Shown here: positions 1-5,736 of the stretch, in pieces
Layout of the letters: each line of letters starts with the position of its first letter
How positions within the stretch are numbered: position 1 is the stretch's first letter
NCBI GenBank assembly: GCA_903840825.1
Contig: CAIMHL010000261.1
Location: 1-5,736 of the forward strand
Direction of reading: 5' to 3'
DNA length: 5,736 nucleotides
Source of the DNA: an uncultured beta proteobacterium
Lineage (GTDB): Bacteria; Pseudomonadota; Gammaproteobacteria; Burkholderiales; Burkholderiaceae_C
Position numbers and translations under genes: made by a program
The notes under the pieces: model-generated
The model's database searches: none
The model's input: the letters and a program-made list of their open reading frames with translations, nothing else
What the model was told of the DNA's origin: nothing

Positions 1-778
1 CGATCAGGTCCTCGGCGTTGACCGGATTGGGGTCGGGGTGCAAACCACCAAAGTCTTCCAGCGGCTCGGCATTGACCACGGTGCCTGCGGGGGCGCCAAG
101 TTCACCTTCCAGCAAGGCCTTGGCGTATGGCCCGCCCACCGCACACATGCCATCAAAGCGCAGGCGAAAGCCACCGTCGAAAAGACGCCTGATAGCGTCA
201 AAGTCAAACAGCCCGCGCATCACTTCTGCATAGTCCGCTACCGGATCGATGACCGTGACCAAGGTGTCTTCGATCCGGTGGTCGCCCAAGGCGTCCAAAG
301 GCAGATCGGTCGTGTTGCAGGTGTGTATGGCAGAAATCAGGCCAGATTCGGCATAGACCGCATCGGTCAGCCGTTCGGGTGCCGGGCCGCCATTGGCGAC
401 GTTGTATTTGATTCCGAAGTCGCCGTCCGGGCCGCCGGGATTGTGGCTGGCGGACAGCACAATGCCGCCGCTGGCCCCATAACGGCGGATCACCGCGCTC
501 ACAGCGGGAGTGGACAAAATGCCGCCCTGGCCGACCAGCACTCTGGCGTAGCCCTTGGCCGCCGCCATACGCAATATTGTCTGCACGGCAACGCGGTTGT
601 AGTAACGTCCGTCCCCTCCCAGAACCAGCGTTTGACCTGTGGCATCGGGCAACACATTGAACAGAGCCTGAACAAAATTTTCCAGGTAAAGCGGCTGAAT
701 GAAGACAGACACTTTTTTGCGCAGGCCTGATGTGCCTGGGCGCTGGCCCGCACAGGGACTGGAGGGGAGAGTGATCAT
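1..778 (-). CDS. pgm: Phosphoglucomutase, PGM1 type (partial, C-terminal half missing)
   Basis: Alpha-D-phosphohexomutase that interconverts glucose 6-phosphate and glucose 1-phosphate in the cytoplasm, supplying the GlgC substrate. The frame is open from ATG at 778 to the window edge (259 complete codons, no stop). Seen in the translation: RPGTSGLRKKV at residues 13-23 (phosphate-binding N-terminal loop), GGDGRYY at 54-60, GQGGILSTPAVS at 83-94, and the active-site loop SASHNPGGPDGDFGIKY at 109-125. Ser111 is the expected phosphoserine. NGGPAPE and, near the edge, LEDFGGLHPDPNP follow. These match the PGM1 subgroup (also in animals) rather than E. coli Pgm. The family is usually near 545 residues, so the metal-binding DGDGDR loop and the sugar- and phosphate-binding domains lie outside the window. 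The start is the only ATG before the conserved N-terminus and has an AAGG ribosome site 8 nt upstream. It follows glgA by 34 nt, so it is probably the third gene of a glgC-glgA-pgm operon. One oddity is FDGMCAVGGPY near residue 216, where I recall relatives having DAMH. The identity is secure; intactness beyond the edge is unknown. Confidence 0.95.
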   Translation of the reverse strand, partial: MITLPSSPCAGQRPGTSGLRKKVSVFIQPLYLENFVQALFNVLPDATGQTLVLGGDGRYYNRVAVQTILRMAAAKGYARVLVGQGGILSTPAVSAVIRRYGASGGIVLSASHNPGGPDGDFGIKYNVANGGPAPERLTDAVYAESGLISAIHTCNTTDLPLDALGDHRIEDTLVTVIDPVADYAEVMRGLFDFDAIRRLFDGGFRLRFDGMCAVGGPYAKALLEGELGAPAGTVVNAEPLEDFGGLHPDPNPVNAEDLI

Positions 779-786
779 GGGGTGGA

Positions 787-790
787 CCTT
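787..790 (-). promoter_or_regulatory. Ribosome binding site of pgm
   Basis: On the minus strand AAGG lies 8 nt before the pgm ATG, in the 34-nt gap after the glgA stop codon (TAA at 813-815). It is a modest Shine-Dalgarno match, but it supports ATG 778 as the start. No hairpin-plus-T-run terminator is visible in the gap, consistent with readthrough from glgA. Confidence 0.6.
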
Positions 791-812
791 AACTTGGCGT
801 GGCGTACGGAGC

Positions 813-2285
813 TTAAGCCTGGCGCGCGCTTGCGGAGTCGCGCATTGCAGCTTCGTACAAGGATAAATATTGTTTCGCGGCATCGCCCCAGGAAAAATGC
901 TGTGCCATACCGCGCTGCATGAGCTGGTGCCACATTGCAGGTTGCGCGTAGGTGTTGGTGGCGTGGGTGATCGCACCCGCCAGCGCAGTTGCCGTGGCGG
1001 GACCGAACATGAATCCGGTGGCTGTGTCGTGGCGTAGCGCCTCCTCGGTGGCGTCCACCACGGTATCGGCCAATCCACCCACCCTGCGGACCAGCGGCAC
1101 CGCGCCATAGCGCAGGGCATAAAGCTGGGTCAGGCCGCAGGGTTCGAAGCGCGACGGAACCATGATCACGTCGCACCCGGCCATCATGCGGTGTGCAAAT
1201 GCCTCGTCGTAACCCAGGCGCACCGCGACGCGGCCCGTATGGGCAGCAGCTGCACTGACAAAGGCAGCCTCCAGTTCCGGCGTGCCACTGCCCTGCACCG
1301 CCAGCTGCGCTCCTTCAGCCAGAAGGGTGGGCAGCGCATCGAGCACCAGGTCGAGTCCTTTTTGGGAGGTCAGCCGGCTGACGATGCCAAACAAGGGAGC
1401 CTTCGCGTCCGCTTGAAGGCCGAGCGCCGCTTGCAACGCAGCTTTGCAGCGCTGTTTGCCCTTGGGTTGCGCTGGCGAATAACCCACTGCTATTTCGGTA
1501 TCGTTTGCGGGATTCCAGATGGCGCTATCGACACCATTGAGGATGCCCGACACCGCGGCACCGCGGGCGCGCACCAAACCTTCAAGGCCGCAGCCGAACA
1601 CGGGGGTGGCCATTTCGGCCGCGTAGGTGGGGCTCACTGTGGTGACGCGGTCTGCATAGGTCAGGCCCGCCTTCATGAACGAGGTGCGCCCGTGAAACTC
1701 CAGTCCGACCGGCGTCTTCAATCGACTTGGCAATCCCAACTGGTGGTAATCGTCCTCGTCAAACAGACCCTGGTAAGCCAGGTTGTGAACCGTGAATACG
1801 GTGGTGACCGATTTGACCGGGTGCATCGCCACGTAGGCGCAGGCCAAAGCGGCATGCCAATCGTGGGTGTGCAAAACGTCTGGGCACCAGTCCTCATCGA
1901 GTTCGCCAGCAGAAAGATGGGCCGCGACCCAGCCCAGCAGGGCAAACCGCTGGGCGTTGTCAGCCCACTCGCTGCCGTCCGCCGCCAGATAGGGGTTGCC
2001 CGGTCGCCGGTACAAATAGGGTGCGTCCACTACGTAGACGGGAATGCCGCTGCCAGGGAAGCGCCCCAGACGCAATGCCACCTTGCCCGCACCAAACATG
2101 GCACCAATCTCGCGCACCAGCTTTTGGTTTTCAACGCCTTGCAGGATGGCGGGGAAGCCGGGCAACACCAGGCGCACGTCGGCCCCTGCCTCTGTCAGGG
2201 CTTGGGGCAAGGCTCCAAGCACATCGGCCAAGCCACCTGTTTTGATCAACGGAAACACCTCCGCTGCGGCGTGCAGGATCTTCAT
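813..2285 (-). CDS. glgA: Glycogen synthase, ADP-glucose type (GT5 family)
   Basis: Transfers glucose from ADP-glucose to the non-reducing end of alpha-1,4-glucan, the elongation step of glycogen synthesis. The 490-residue protein is complete and close to E. coli GlgA (477). It shows the GT-B two-lobe plan. In the N-terminal lobe are KTGGLADV at 15-22 (Lys15, ADP-glucose binding), HTHDWHAAL at 139-147 and TVHNLAYQG at 165-173 (His167, equivalent to the essential E. coli His161). LNGVD at 249-253 marks the linker. The C-terminal lobe has SRLTSQKG at 303-310 (Arg304 and Lys309, equivalent to E. coli Arg300 and Lys305) and SRFEPCGLTQLYAL at 378-391, with Glu381 as the equivalent of catalytic Glu377. 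VGGLADTV at 402-409 completes the donor site. All key residues are present, so the enzyme should be active. The ATG overlaps the glgC stop (ATGA), and no strong Shine-Dalgarno precedes it, so translation is probably coupled to glgC. It ends with TAA, and pgm starts 34 nt further on. Confidence 0.98.
   Translation of the reverse strand: MKILHAAAEVFPLIKTGGLADVLGALPQALTEAGADVRLVLPGFPAILQGVENQKLVREIGAMFGAGKVALRLGRFPGSGIPVYVVDAPYLYRRPGNPYLAADGSEWADNAQRFALLGWVAAHLSAGELDEDWCPDVLHTHDWHAALACAYVAMHPVKSVTTVFTVHNLAYQGLFDEDDYHQLGLPSRLKTPVGLEFHGRTSFMKAGLTYADRVTTVSPTYAAEMATPVFGCGLEGLVRARGAAVSGILNGVDSAIWNPANDTEIAVGYSPAQPKGKQRCKAALQAALGLQADAKAPLFGIVSRLTSQKGLDLVLDALPTLLAEGAQLAVQGSGTPELEAAFVSAAAAHTGRVAVRLGYDEAFAHRMMAGCDVIMVPSRFEPCGLTQLYALRYGAVPLVRRVGGLADTVVDATEEALRHDTATGFMFGPATATALAGAITHATNTYAQPAMWHQLMQRGMAQHFSWGDAAKQYLSLYEAAMRDSASARQA
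2282..2285 (-). other. ATGA stop/start overlap joining glgC and glgA
   Basis: Read on the minus strand, these four bases are ATGA: the ATG starts glgA and the TGA ends glgC. The sequence just before it, within the end of glgC, has no good Shine-Dalgarno (CTGCCGGC precedes the ATG). Ribosomes that finish glgC therefore probably reinitiate at glgA, which would keep the two consecutive enzymes in fixed proportion. The overlap is seen directly; the coupling is inference. Confidence 0.9.
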
Positions 2286-3550
2286 GCCGGCAGATTTTTC
2301 AGCATTGCGGGAGTCACCAGAGTGATGCCGTTTTTGCTGCGGTGGAATCGACTCGCGTCCAGCTCGGCGTTTTCGCCGATGACCATGTTTTCCGGAATTT
2401 GGCAGCCACGGTCGACAATCGTTCGCGTCAGTCGCGCACCGCGTCCAACATTCACCTCGGGCAATATCACAGACCAGTTGACCTCCGCATGCGAGTGCAC
2501 CCGTACGCTGGAAAAAAGCACAGAGCGAAACACCTGCCCGGACACAATGCAGCCGCCCGACACGAGAGATTCGATTGCCATACCGCGACGATCACCTTCG
2601 TTGTGCACAAACTTGGCTGGGGGCAGCTGTGCCTGGTAGGTCCAGATCGGCCAGTGTTTGTCGTACAGGTTCAACTTCGGCTCGGTGGCTGTGAGGTCGA
2701 TGTTGGCATCCCAGTAGGCATCGATGGTTCCAACATCGCGCCAGTAGGTTTCGTCGGTATTGCCGTTGGGCACGCTGCTCAATGCAAATGGGTGCGCTGC
2801 AGCACAGCCGTTTTGCACGGCACGGGGGATGATGTCTTTGCCAAAGTCGTGGCTGGAATCCGGATTGGCCATGTCCAGCTCCAACTCATCGTAGAGGTAC
2901 TTGGCATTGAAGATGTAAACGCCCATGCTGGCCAGCGACATTTCTGGGTTGCCGGGCATGGCAGGCGGGTTGGCCGGCTTCTCCAAAAACGCCGTGATCG
3001 TTTCATTTTCATCGATCGCCATCACGCCAAAGGCACTTGCCTCACTGCGTGGCACCGCAATACAAGCCACCGTGCACTGGCAGCCTTTTGCAACGTGGTC
3101 GGCGAGCATCAACGCGTAGTTCATCTTGTAGATATGGTCGCCGGCCAGCACAACGATGTACTCTGCTCCGTAGCTCTCCAGAATGTCACGGTTCTGGTAG
3201 ACCGCGTCACCGGTGCCGCGGTACCAACTTTCGTCGTCGTTGCGTTGCTGTGCCGGCAATAAATCGACGAACTCATTCATCTCGGACTTCAGGAATGCCC
3301 ATCCGCGCTGCACGTGCCGAAGCAGGCTGTGCGATTTATATTGGGTAATCACACCAATGCGGCGAATGCCTGAATTGAGGCAGTTCGAGAGCGCAAAGTC
3401 GACGATCCTGAACTTGCCGCCGAAGTACACCGCCGGCTTTGCCCGCCGATCAGTGAGGTTCATCAGGCGACTTCCACGTCCACCTGCCAGGACCAGGGCG
3501 ACCGCCCGTTTTGGAAGGTCAAGGCTTTGCGCCAGTTTCAGGTTTTTCAT
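2282..3550 (-). CDS. glgC: Glucose-1-phosphate adenylyltransferase (ADP-glucose pyrophosphorylase)
   Basis: Makes ADP-glucose and pyrophosphate from ATP and glucose 1-phosphate, the committed and allosterically controlled step of bacterial glycogen synthesis; the enzyme family is a homotetramer. The protein has 422 residues (E. coli 431) and is complete. The nucleotidyltransferase domain starts with LAGGRGSRL at 21-29. It continues with FGGKFRIVDFALSNCLNSG at 43-61, WYRGTGDAV at 109-117 (Tyr110, E. coli Tyr114), VLAGDHIYK at 134-142 (Asp138, equivalent of catalytic Asp142) and FLEKPANPP at 188-196 (Lys191, equivalent of Lys195 that binds glucose 1-phosphate). SSHDFGKD and YWRDVGT follow. From about residue 310 comes the left-handed beta-helix domain, with LVSGGCIVSG and VIGENAE. 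At the E. coli Lys39 activator position the residue is Arg35, within TDRRAKPAV. ATG 3550 is the only plausible start: an AGGAG lies 5 nt upstream and an in-frame TGA at 3569-3571 closes the frame. It is the first gene of the minus-strand unit, divergent from glgP. Confidence 0.98.
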   Translation of the reverse strand: MKNLKLAQSLDLPKRAVALVLAGGRGSRLMNLTDRRAKPAVYFGGKFRIVDFALSNCLNSGIRRIGVITQYKSHSLLRHVQRGWAFLKSEMNEFVDLLPAQQRNDDESWYRGTGDAVYQNRDILESYGAEYIVVLAGDHIYKMNYALMLADHVAKGCQCTVACIAVPRSEASAFGVMAIDENETITAFLEKPANPPAMPGNPEMSLASMGVYIFNAKYLYDELELDMANPDSSHDFGKDIIPRAVQNGCAAAHPFALSSVPNGNTDETYWRDVGTIDAYWDANIDLTATEPKLNLYDKHWPIWTYQAQLPPAKFVHNEGDRRGMAIESLVSGGCIVSGQVFRSVLFSSVRVHSHAEVNWSVILPEVNVGRGARLTRTIVDRGCQIPENMVIGENAELDASRFHRSKNGITLVTPAMLKNLPA

Positions 3551-3555
3551 TTTGT

Positions 3556-3560
3556 CTCCT
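3556..3560 (-). promoter_or_regulatory. Ribosome binding site of glgC
   Basis: AGGAG on the minus strand, 5 nt before the glgC ATG, within TAGGAGACAAA. This is the strongest Shine-Dalgarno in the minus-strand unit and fits glgC being the first gene of the operon. Confidence 0.85.
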
Positions 3561-3591
3561 AGTGATAGTCATTATTTTGAAGTCCGGTAGC

Positions 3592-3597
3592 ATCATA
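3592..3597 (-). promoter_or_regulatory. Candidate -10 box for glgC
   Basis: TATGAT on the minus strand matches the sigma-70 -10 consensus at 5 of 6 bases and sits 41 nt before the glgC ATG, giving a short leader of about 35 nt. The -35 position 16-18 bp upstream falls on the left arm of the inverted repeat and does not resemble TTGACA. A second TATGAT lies at 3646-3651 on the same strand, also without a good -35 box. Either could serve; the call is tentative. Confidence 0.3.
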
Positions 3598-3613
3598 GTC
3601 CCGGCATCGTCCC

Positions 3614-3631
3614 ACCGGGTTACCACCCGGT
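3614..3631. repeat. Perfect 7-bp inverted repeat, candidate operator
   Basis: ACCGGGT, a 4-nt spacer TACC, then ACCCGGT: an exact dyad of 18 bp. Its centre (3622.5) lies about 73 bp from the glgC start codon and 78 bp from the glgP start codon. The same bases also hold an imperfect direct repeat, CCGGGTTAC (3615-3623) and CCCGGTTAC (3626-3634), offset by 11 bp, about one helical turn. It has no following T-run and lies upstream of both genes, so it is unlikely to be a terminator. An operator for a shared regulator is the best reading, but I cannot name the protein. Confidence 0.55.
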
Positions 3632-3658
3632 TACAGCATGCGAGAATCATAGTATGCG
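3630..3658 (+). promoter_or_regulatory. Weak candidate promoter for glgP
   Basis: GTTACA (3630-3635, 4 of 6 against TTGACA) and TATGCG (3653-3658, 3 of 6 against TATAAT) are spaced by 17 bp and would start transcription about 35 nt before the TTG codon. The -35 element overlaps the right arm of the inverted repeat by two bases. The match is poor, and I list it only as the best spaced pair I could find on the plus strand. Confidence 0.2.
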
Positions 3659-3686
3659 AATTTGTGACCCTCACTTTCCGCTAACT

Positions 3687-3691
3687 AGAGG
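3687..3691 (+). promoter_or_regulatory. Ribosome binding site deciding the glgP TTG start
   Basis: AGAGG (in CTAGAGGTATTTCCA) lies 8 nt before TTG at 3700, and AGAGGT matches the GGAGGT core at five of six bases. The glgP frame is closed by TAA at 3682-3684 and has no ATG until 3808. This site is the main evidence that TTG 3700 is the initiation codon. Confidence 0.7.
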
Positions 3692-3699
3692 TATTTCCA

Positions 3700-5736
3700 T
3701 TGATACAAGGTCTTGCATTTGTCCACCCGGAACTACCCCAGCAGGTCGAAGCGCATTTGCTCAACACCGTTGGCGTTTCGCCTTCCAACGCAACCAAAAC
3801 CGACCTGATGCTCGCCGTGTCGCAAGTGGCGCGGCAAAAGTTATCGCGCCGATGGGTTGCCACCCAAGCGCAGGACCAGGCGACCAAATCGCGGCGCGTG
3901 GTGTATTTGTCGATGGAGTTTCTTATGGGGCGCGCGCTGTCCAATGCGCTGGCCGCTTTGAATATGCGCGACGGAGATGCCATGGGCCTCGCGCAACACG
4001 CGCAGGCACTGGAAGATATAGCCGAAGGTGAGCCAGACGCTGCGTTGGGCAACGGTGGCCTGGGCCGCCTGGCCGCATGTTTTCTCGACTCCATGGCCAC
4101 TCTGGGCCTGCCCTCGTTCGGCTATGGCATTCGCTACGAGTACGGCATGTTTGCGCAAAATATTCAGGGCGGTTGCCAGACCGAGTACCCGGACCCCTGG
4201 TTGCAGGACGGCACACCCTGGGAGTTCCCGCGCGCCGATATCGTCTACCCGGTGCGATTTGGCGGATGGGTCGAGCACAACGACGGAAAAGCCGTATGGC
4301 GGCACTCCGGAGAGGTCGCGGCCAAGGCCTACGACATGGTGATACCTGGCCACGGCACCGAAAAAGTCAGCACACTGCGGCTCTGGAAGGCCGCCGCACC
4401 AGCCCACTTTGACTTGGGTGCATTCAATACTGGCGACTATGCCCGGGCGGCTGGTGCCAAGAATGAATTTGAAAACATTTCATGGGTGCTGTACCCGAAC
4501 GACAGTACCCATGCCGGGCGTGAACTGCGCCTGCGCCAGGAGTACTTTTTTGTAGCCGCATCGGTGCAGGATTTGCTGCATCGCCACCTCAAAGAGCACC
4601 CGTCGCTGGAGAACCTGGCTGACAAGGTTGCGATCCACCTGAACGACACCCACCCGGCGATTGCGGTGGCAGAGTTGATGCGTGTGTTGTGCGACGAATA
4701 CGACATGCCCTGGGACGATGCCTGGAGCCTGTGCTGCAAGACCTTTTCTTACACCAACCACACGCTCATGCCAGAGGCGCTGGAGACCTGGCCAGTGGCA
4801 CTTATGCAGCATGTGCTGCCACGGCATCTTGAAATCATCTTTCGCATCAACAAAGAGTTCCTCGACTTCGCTGCTGCCCACCGCCCGGGTGACCACGACT
4901 TTCTGGCGCGCCTGTCGCTGATTGATGAACGTGGCGAGCGGCGCGTACGCATGGCGCATCTGTCGATCGTCGGCAGCCACCGGGTCAATGGCGTGTCAGC
5001 CCTGCACTCCGAACTGTTGGTGCAAACCATCTTTGCCGACTTCGTCAGCATTTGGCCCGAGCGCTTTACCAACATGACCAACGGCATCACGCCACGGCGC
5101 TGGCTGGCGCAGGCCAATCCTGGGCTGGCGAGTCTGCTGGACAACACACTAGGCCCGGCCTGGCGGCTCGACCTGGAGCAACTCAGGCAGTTGAACGCGC
5201 ACCAGAACGACAGCGTGTTTCGCGACAAGTTCATGACCGTGAAGCGCGCCAACAAAGTGCGTTTGGCCGACTACATTGCGCGCACCACCGGCGTTCAGGT
5301 CAGTCCGGACAGCCTGTTTGATGTGCAGGTCAAGCGCATACATGAATACAAGCGCCAACTGCTCAACGTGTTGCACGTCATCACGCGCTACCACGCCATC
5401 CTCGCCGATCCGACCGCACCGTGGGTGCCGCGCACGGTCATCTTTGCCGGCAAGGCCGCGTCTTCGTACCATACCGCCAAGTCCGTCATCCGTCTCATCC
5501 ACGATGTCGGCGCGCTTATCAACAACGACGCGAGGATCGGTGACAAACTGAAGCTGGTCTTCATTCCGAACTACGGTGTTTCGGTGGCCGAAATCATCAT
5601 GCCGGGTGCAGATCTTTCGGAACAGATATCCACCGCGGGCACCGAGGCCTCAGGCACTGGCAACATGAAGCTCGCCCTTAACGGCGCGCTCACTATCGGC
5701 ACCGATGACGGTGCCAACATCGAGATTCGGCAGAGC
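3700..5736 (+). CDS. glgP: Glycogen/alpha-glucan phosphorylase (partial, C-terminus missing)
   Basis: Pyridoxal-phosphate enzyme (GT35) that cleaves alpha-1,4-glucan with phosphate and releases glucose 1-phosphate. The frame runs 679 codons from TTG 3700 to the window edge without a stop; E. coli GlgP has 815 residues, so about 130 are missing. Motifs seen: YLSMEFLMGRALSNAL from residue 69, LGNGGLGRLAACFLDS from 116, YGIRYEYGMF, RQEYFFVAASVQD, HLNDTHP at 313-319 (His318, equivalent of active-site His377 in the muscle enzyme), FSYTNHTLMPEALE, TNMTNGITPRRW, KRIHEYKRQLLN from 545, FAGKAASSYHTAK (Lys585) and GTEASGTGNMKLALNG with Lys657 as the PLP-binding lysine. The catalytic set is therefore present. 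The N-terminus is short and lacks the phosphorylation segment of animal enzymes. Only TTG 3700, with AGAGG 8 nt upstream, gives a full N-terminal domain; the next ATG (3808) would remove 36 residues. It is transcribed away from glgC, so degradation and synthesis are controlled from one intergenic region. A maltodextrin-preferring phosphorylase (MalP) is possible, but the glg neighbours favour glgP. Confidence 0.96.
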   Translation, partial: MIQGLAFVHPELPQQVEAHLLNTVGVSPSNATKTDLMLAVSQVARQKLSRRWVATQAQDQATKSRRVVYLSMEFLMGRALSNALAALNMRDGDAMGLAQHAQALEDIAEGEPDAALGNGGLGRLAACFLDSMATLGLPSFGYGIRYEYGMFAQNIQGGCQTEYPDPWLQDGTPWEFPRADIVYPVRFGGWVEHNDGKAVWRHSGEVAAKAYDMVIPGHGTEKVSTLRLWKAAAPAHFDLGAFNTGDYARAAGAKNEFENISWVLYPNDSTHAGRELRLRQEYFFVAASVQDLLHRHLKEHPSLENLADKVAIHLNDTHPAIAVAELMRVLCDEYDMPWDDAWSLCCKTFSYTNHTLMPEALETWPVALMQHVLPRHLEIIFRINKEFLDFAAAHRPGDHDFLARLSLIDERGERRVRMAHLSIVGSHRVNGVSALHSELLVQTIFADFVSIWPERFTNMTNGITPRRWLAQANPGLASLLDNTLGPAWRLDLEQLRQLNAHQNDSVFRDKFMTVKRANKVRLADYIARTTGVQVSPDSLFDVQVKRIHEYKRQLLNVLHVITRYHAILADPTAPWVPRTVIFAGKAASSYHTAKSVIRLIHDVGALINNDARIGDKLKLVFIPNYGVSVAEIIMPGADLSEQISTAGTEASGTGNMKLALNGALTIGTDDGANIEIRQS

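Larger units (their letters stand above)
3592..3653. repeat. Direct repeat ATCATAGT flanking the dyad
   Basis: Two exact 8-bp copies, at 3592-3599 and 3646-3653, 54 bp apart start to start. Including one more outer base both read GNATCATAGT. The midpoint between the copies is 3622.5, the same as the centre of the inverted repeat. On the minus strand each copy contains TATGAT, so they may be duplicated promoter elements of glgC or paired binding sites. An 8-bp match in this length could also be chance. Confidence 0.45.
3551..3699. promoter_or_regulatory. Divergent glgC / glgP control region
   Basis: These 149 bp separate the glgC ATG (minus) from the glgP TTG (plus) and must hold the promoters of both transcription units unless one is read from further away. 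Its middle carries a GC-rich inverted repeat (3614-3631), flanked by two copies of ATCATAGT (3592-3599 and 3646-3653). No textbook sigma-70 promoter with both boxes is visible in either direction, which would fit promoters needing an activator. No reading frame within it looks like a gene, and I see no terminator. Confidence 0.75.

Noticed and set aside
713..718. Six-base A run on the coding strand near the pgm start as a frameshift site
   Set aside because: The run is in frame as AAA AAA encoding the conserved Lys-Lys of GLRKKV; it lacks the in-frame X-XXY-YYZ arrangement, and the frame continues normally.
38..730. 230-codon plus-strand frame antisense to pgm
   Set aside because: Codon-aligned shadow of pgm, whose minus-strand translation carries SASHNPGG and other phosphoglucomutase motifs.
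779..812. Terminator or separate promoter between glgA and pgm
   Set aside because: The 34-nt gap has no stable hairpin with T-run and no paired -35/-10 elements, only a ribosome binding site.
1191..2639. 482-codon open frame on the plus strand, antisense to glgA and the end of glgC
   Set aside because: Over glgA it is codon-aligned with the real gene on the other strand, where stops would require sense codons TTA, CTA or TCA, which are rare in this GC-rich gene. The product has no recognisable motif, and glgA/glgC carry the full conserved sequence.
2342..3262. 306-codon plus-strand frame antisense to glgC
   Set aside because: Codon-aligned shadow of glgC; low-complexity, His/Val-rich translation with no family resemblance.
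3614..3631. Intrinsic terminator at the GC-rich hairpin
   Set aside because: No T-run follows on either strand, and it lies upstream of both divergent genes, where no transcript is expected to end.
3841..4407. 188-codon minus-strand frame opposite glgP
   Set aside because: Codon-aligned shadow of glgP; the plus-strand translation matches phosphorylase throughout.
1..5736. CRISPR array, insertion sequence, tRNA or phage-related features
   Set aside because: Nearly every base is accounted for by four metabolic genes; no repeat-spacer pattern, transposase motif, terminal repeats or tRNA-like fold was seen.

Overview
The window holds four genes of classical bacterial glycogen metabolism arranged as two divergent units around a 149-bp control region. 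On the minus strand, glgC, glgA and a phosphoglucomutase gene (pgm) are read in that order. On the plus strand, glgP is read away from them. Both outer genes are cut by the window edges: pgm lacks its C-terminal half and glgP lacks roughly its last 130 residues. The DNA is moderately GC-rich. The GlgC and GlgP proteins are of the proteobacterial type, and GlgC carries a TDRRAKPAVYFGG segment resembling alpha/beta-proteobacterial enzymes. A beta-proteobacterium, perhaps Comamonadaceae-like (Rhodoferax/Polaromonas relatives), is my best guess; this is inference from overall impression, not from a search.

Layout: 1-778 (minus) N-terminal 259 residues of a PGM1-type phosphoglucomutase; 779-812 short gap with a Shine-Dalgarno; 813-2285 (minus) glgA, complete; 2282-3550 (minus) glgC, complete, overlapping glgA by ATGA; 3551-3699 divergent intergenic region with a perfect 7-bp inverted repeat nearly midway between the two start codons and an 8-bp direct repeat placed symmetrically around it; 3700-5736 (plus) glgP, starting with TTG.

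The genes form one metabolic unit centred on glucose 1-phosphate. Pgm interconverts glucose 6-phosphate and glucose 1-phosphate. GlgC activates glucose 1-phosphate with ATP to ADP-glucose. GlgA adds the glucose to alpha-1,4-glucan. GlgP releases glucose 1-phosphate from glucan by phosphorolysis. Branching (GlgB) and debranching (GlgX) enzymes are not in the window. Putting synthesis and breakdown on opposite sides of one short control region suggests coordinated or opposed regulation.

I found no mobile element, CRISPR array, RNA gene or convincing intrinsic terminator. There is no sign of a novel defence or biosynthetic system. The points most worth checking are the symmetric architecture of the control region, the TTG start of glgP, and an arginine in GlgC at the position of the E. 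coli activator-site lysine 39.
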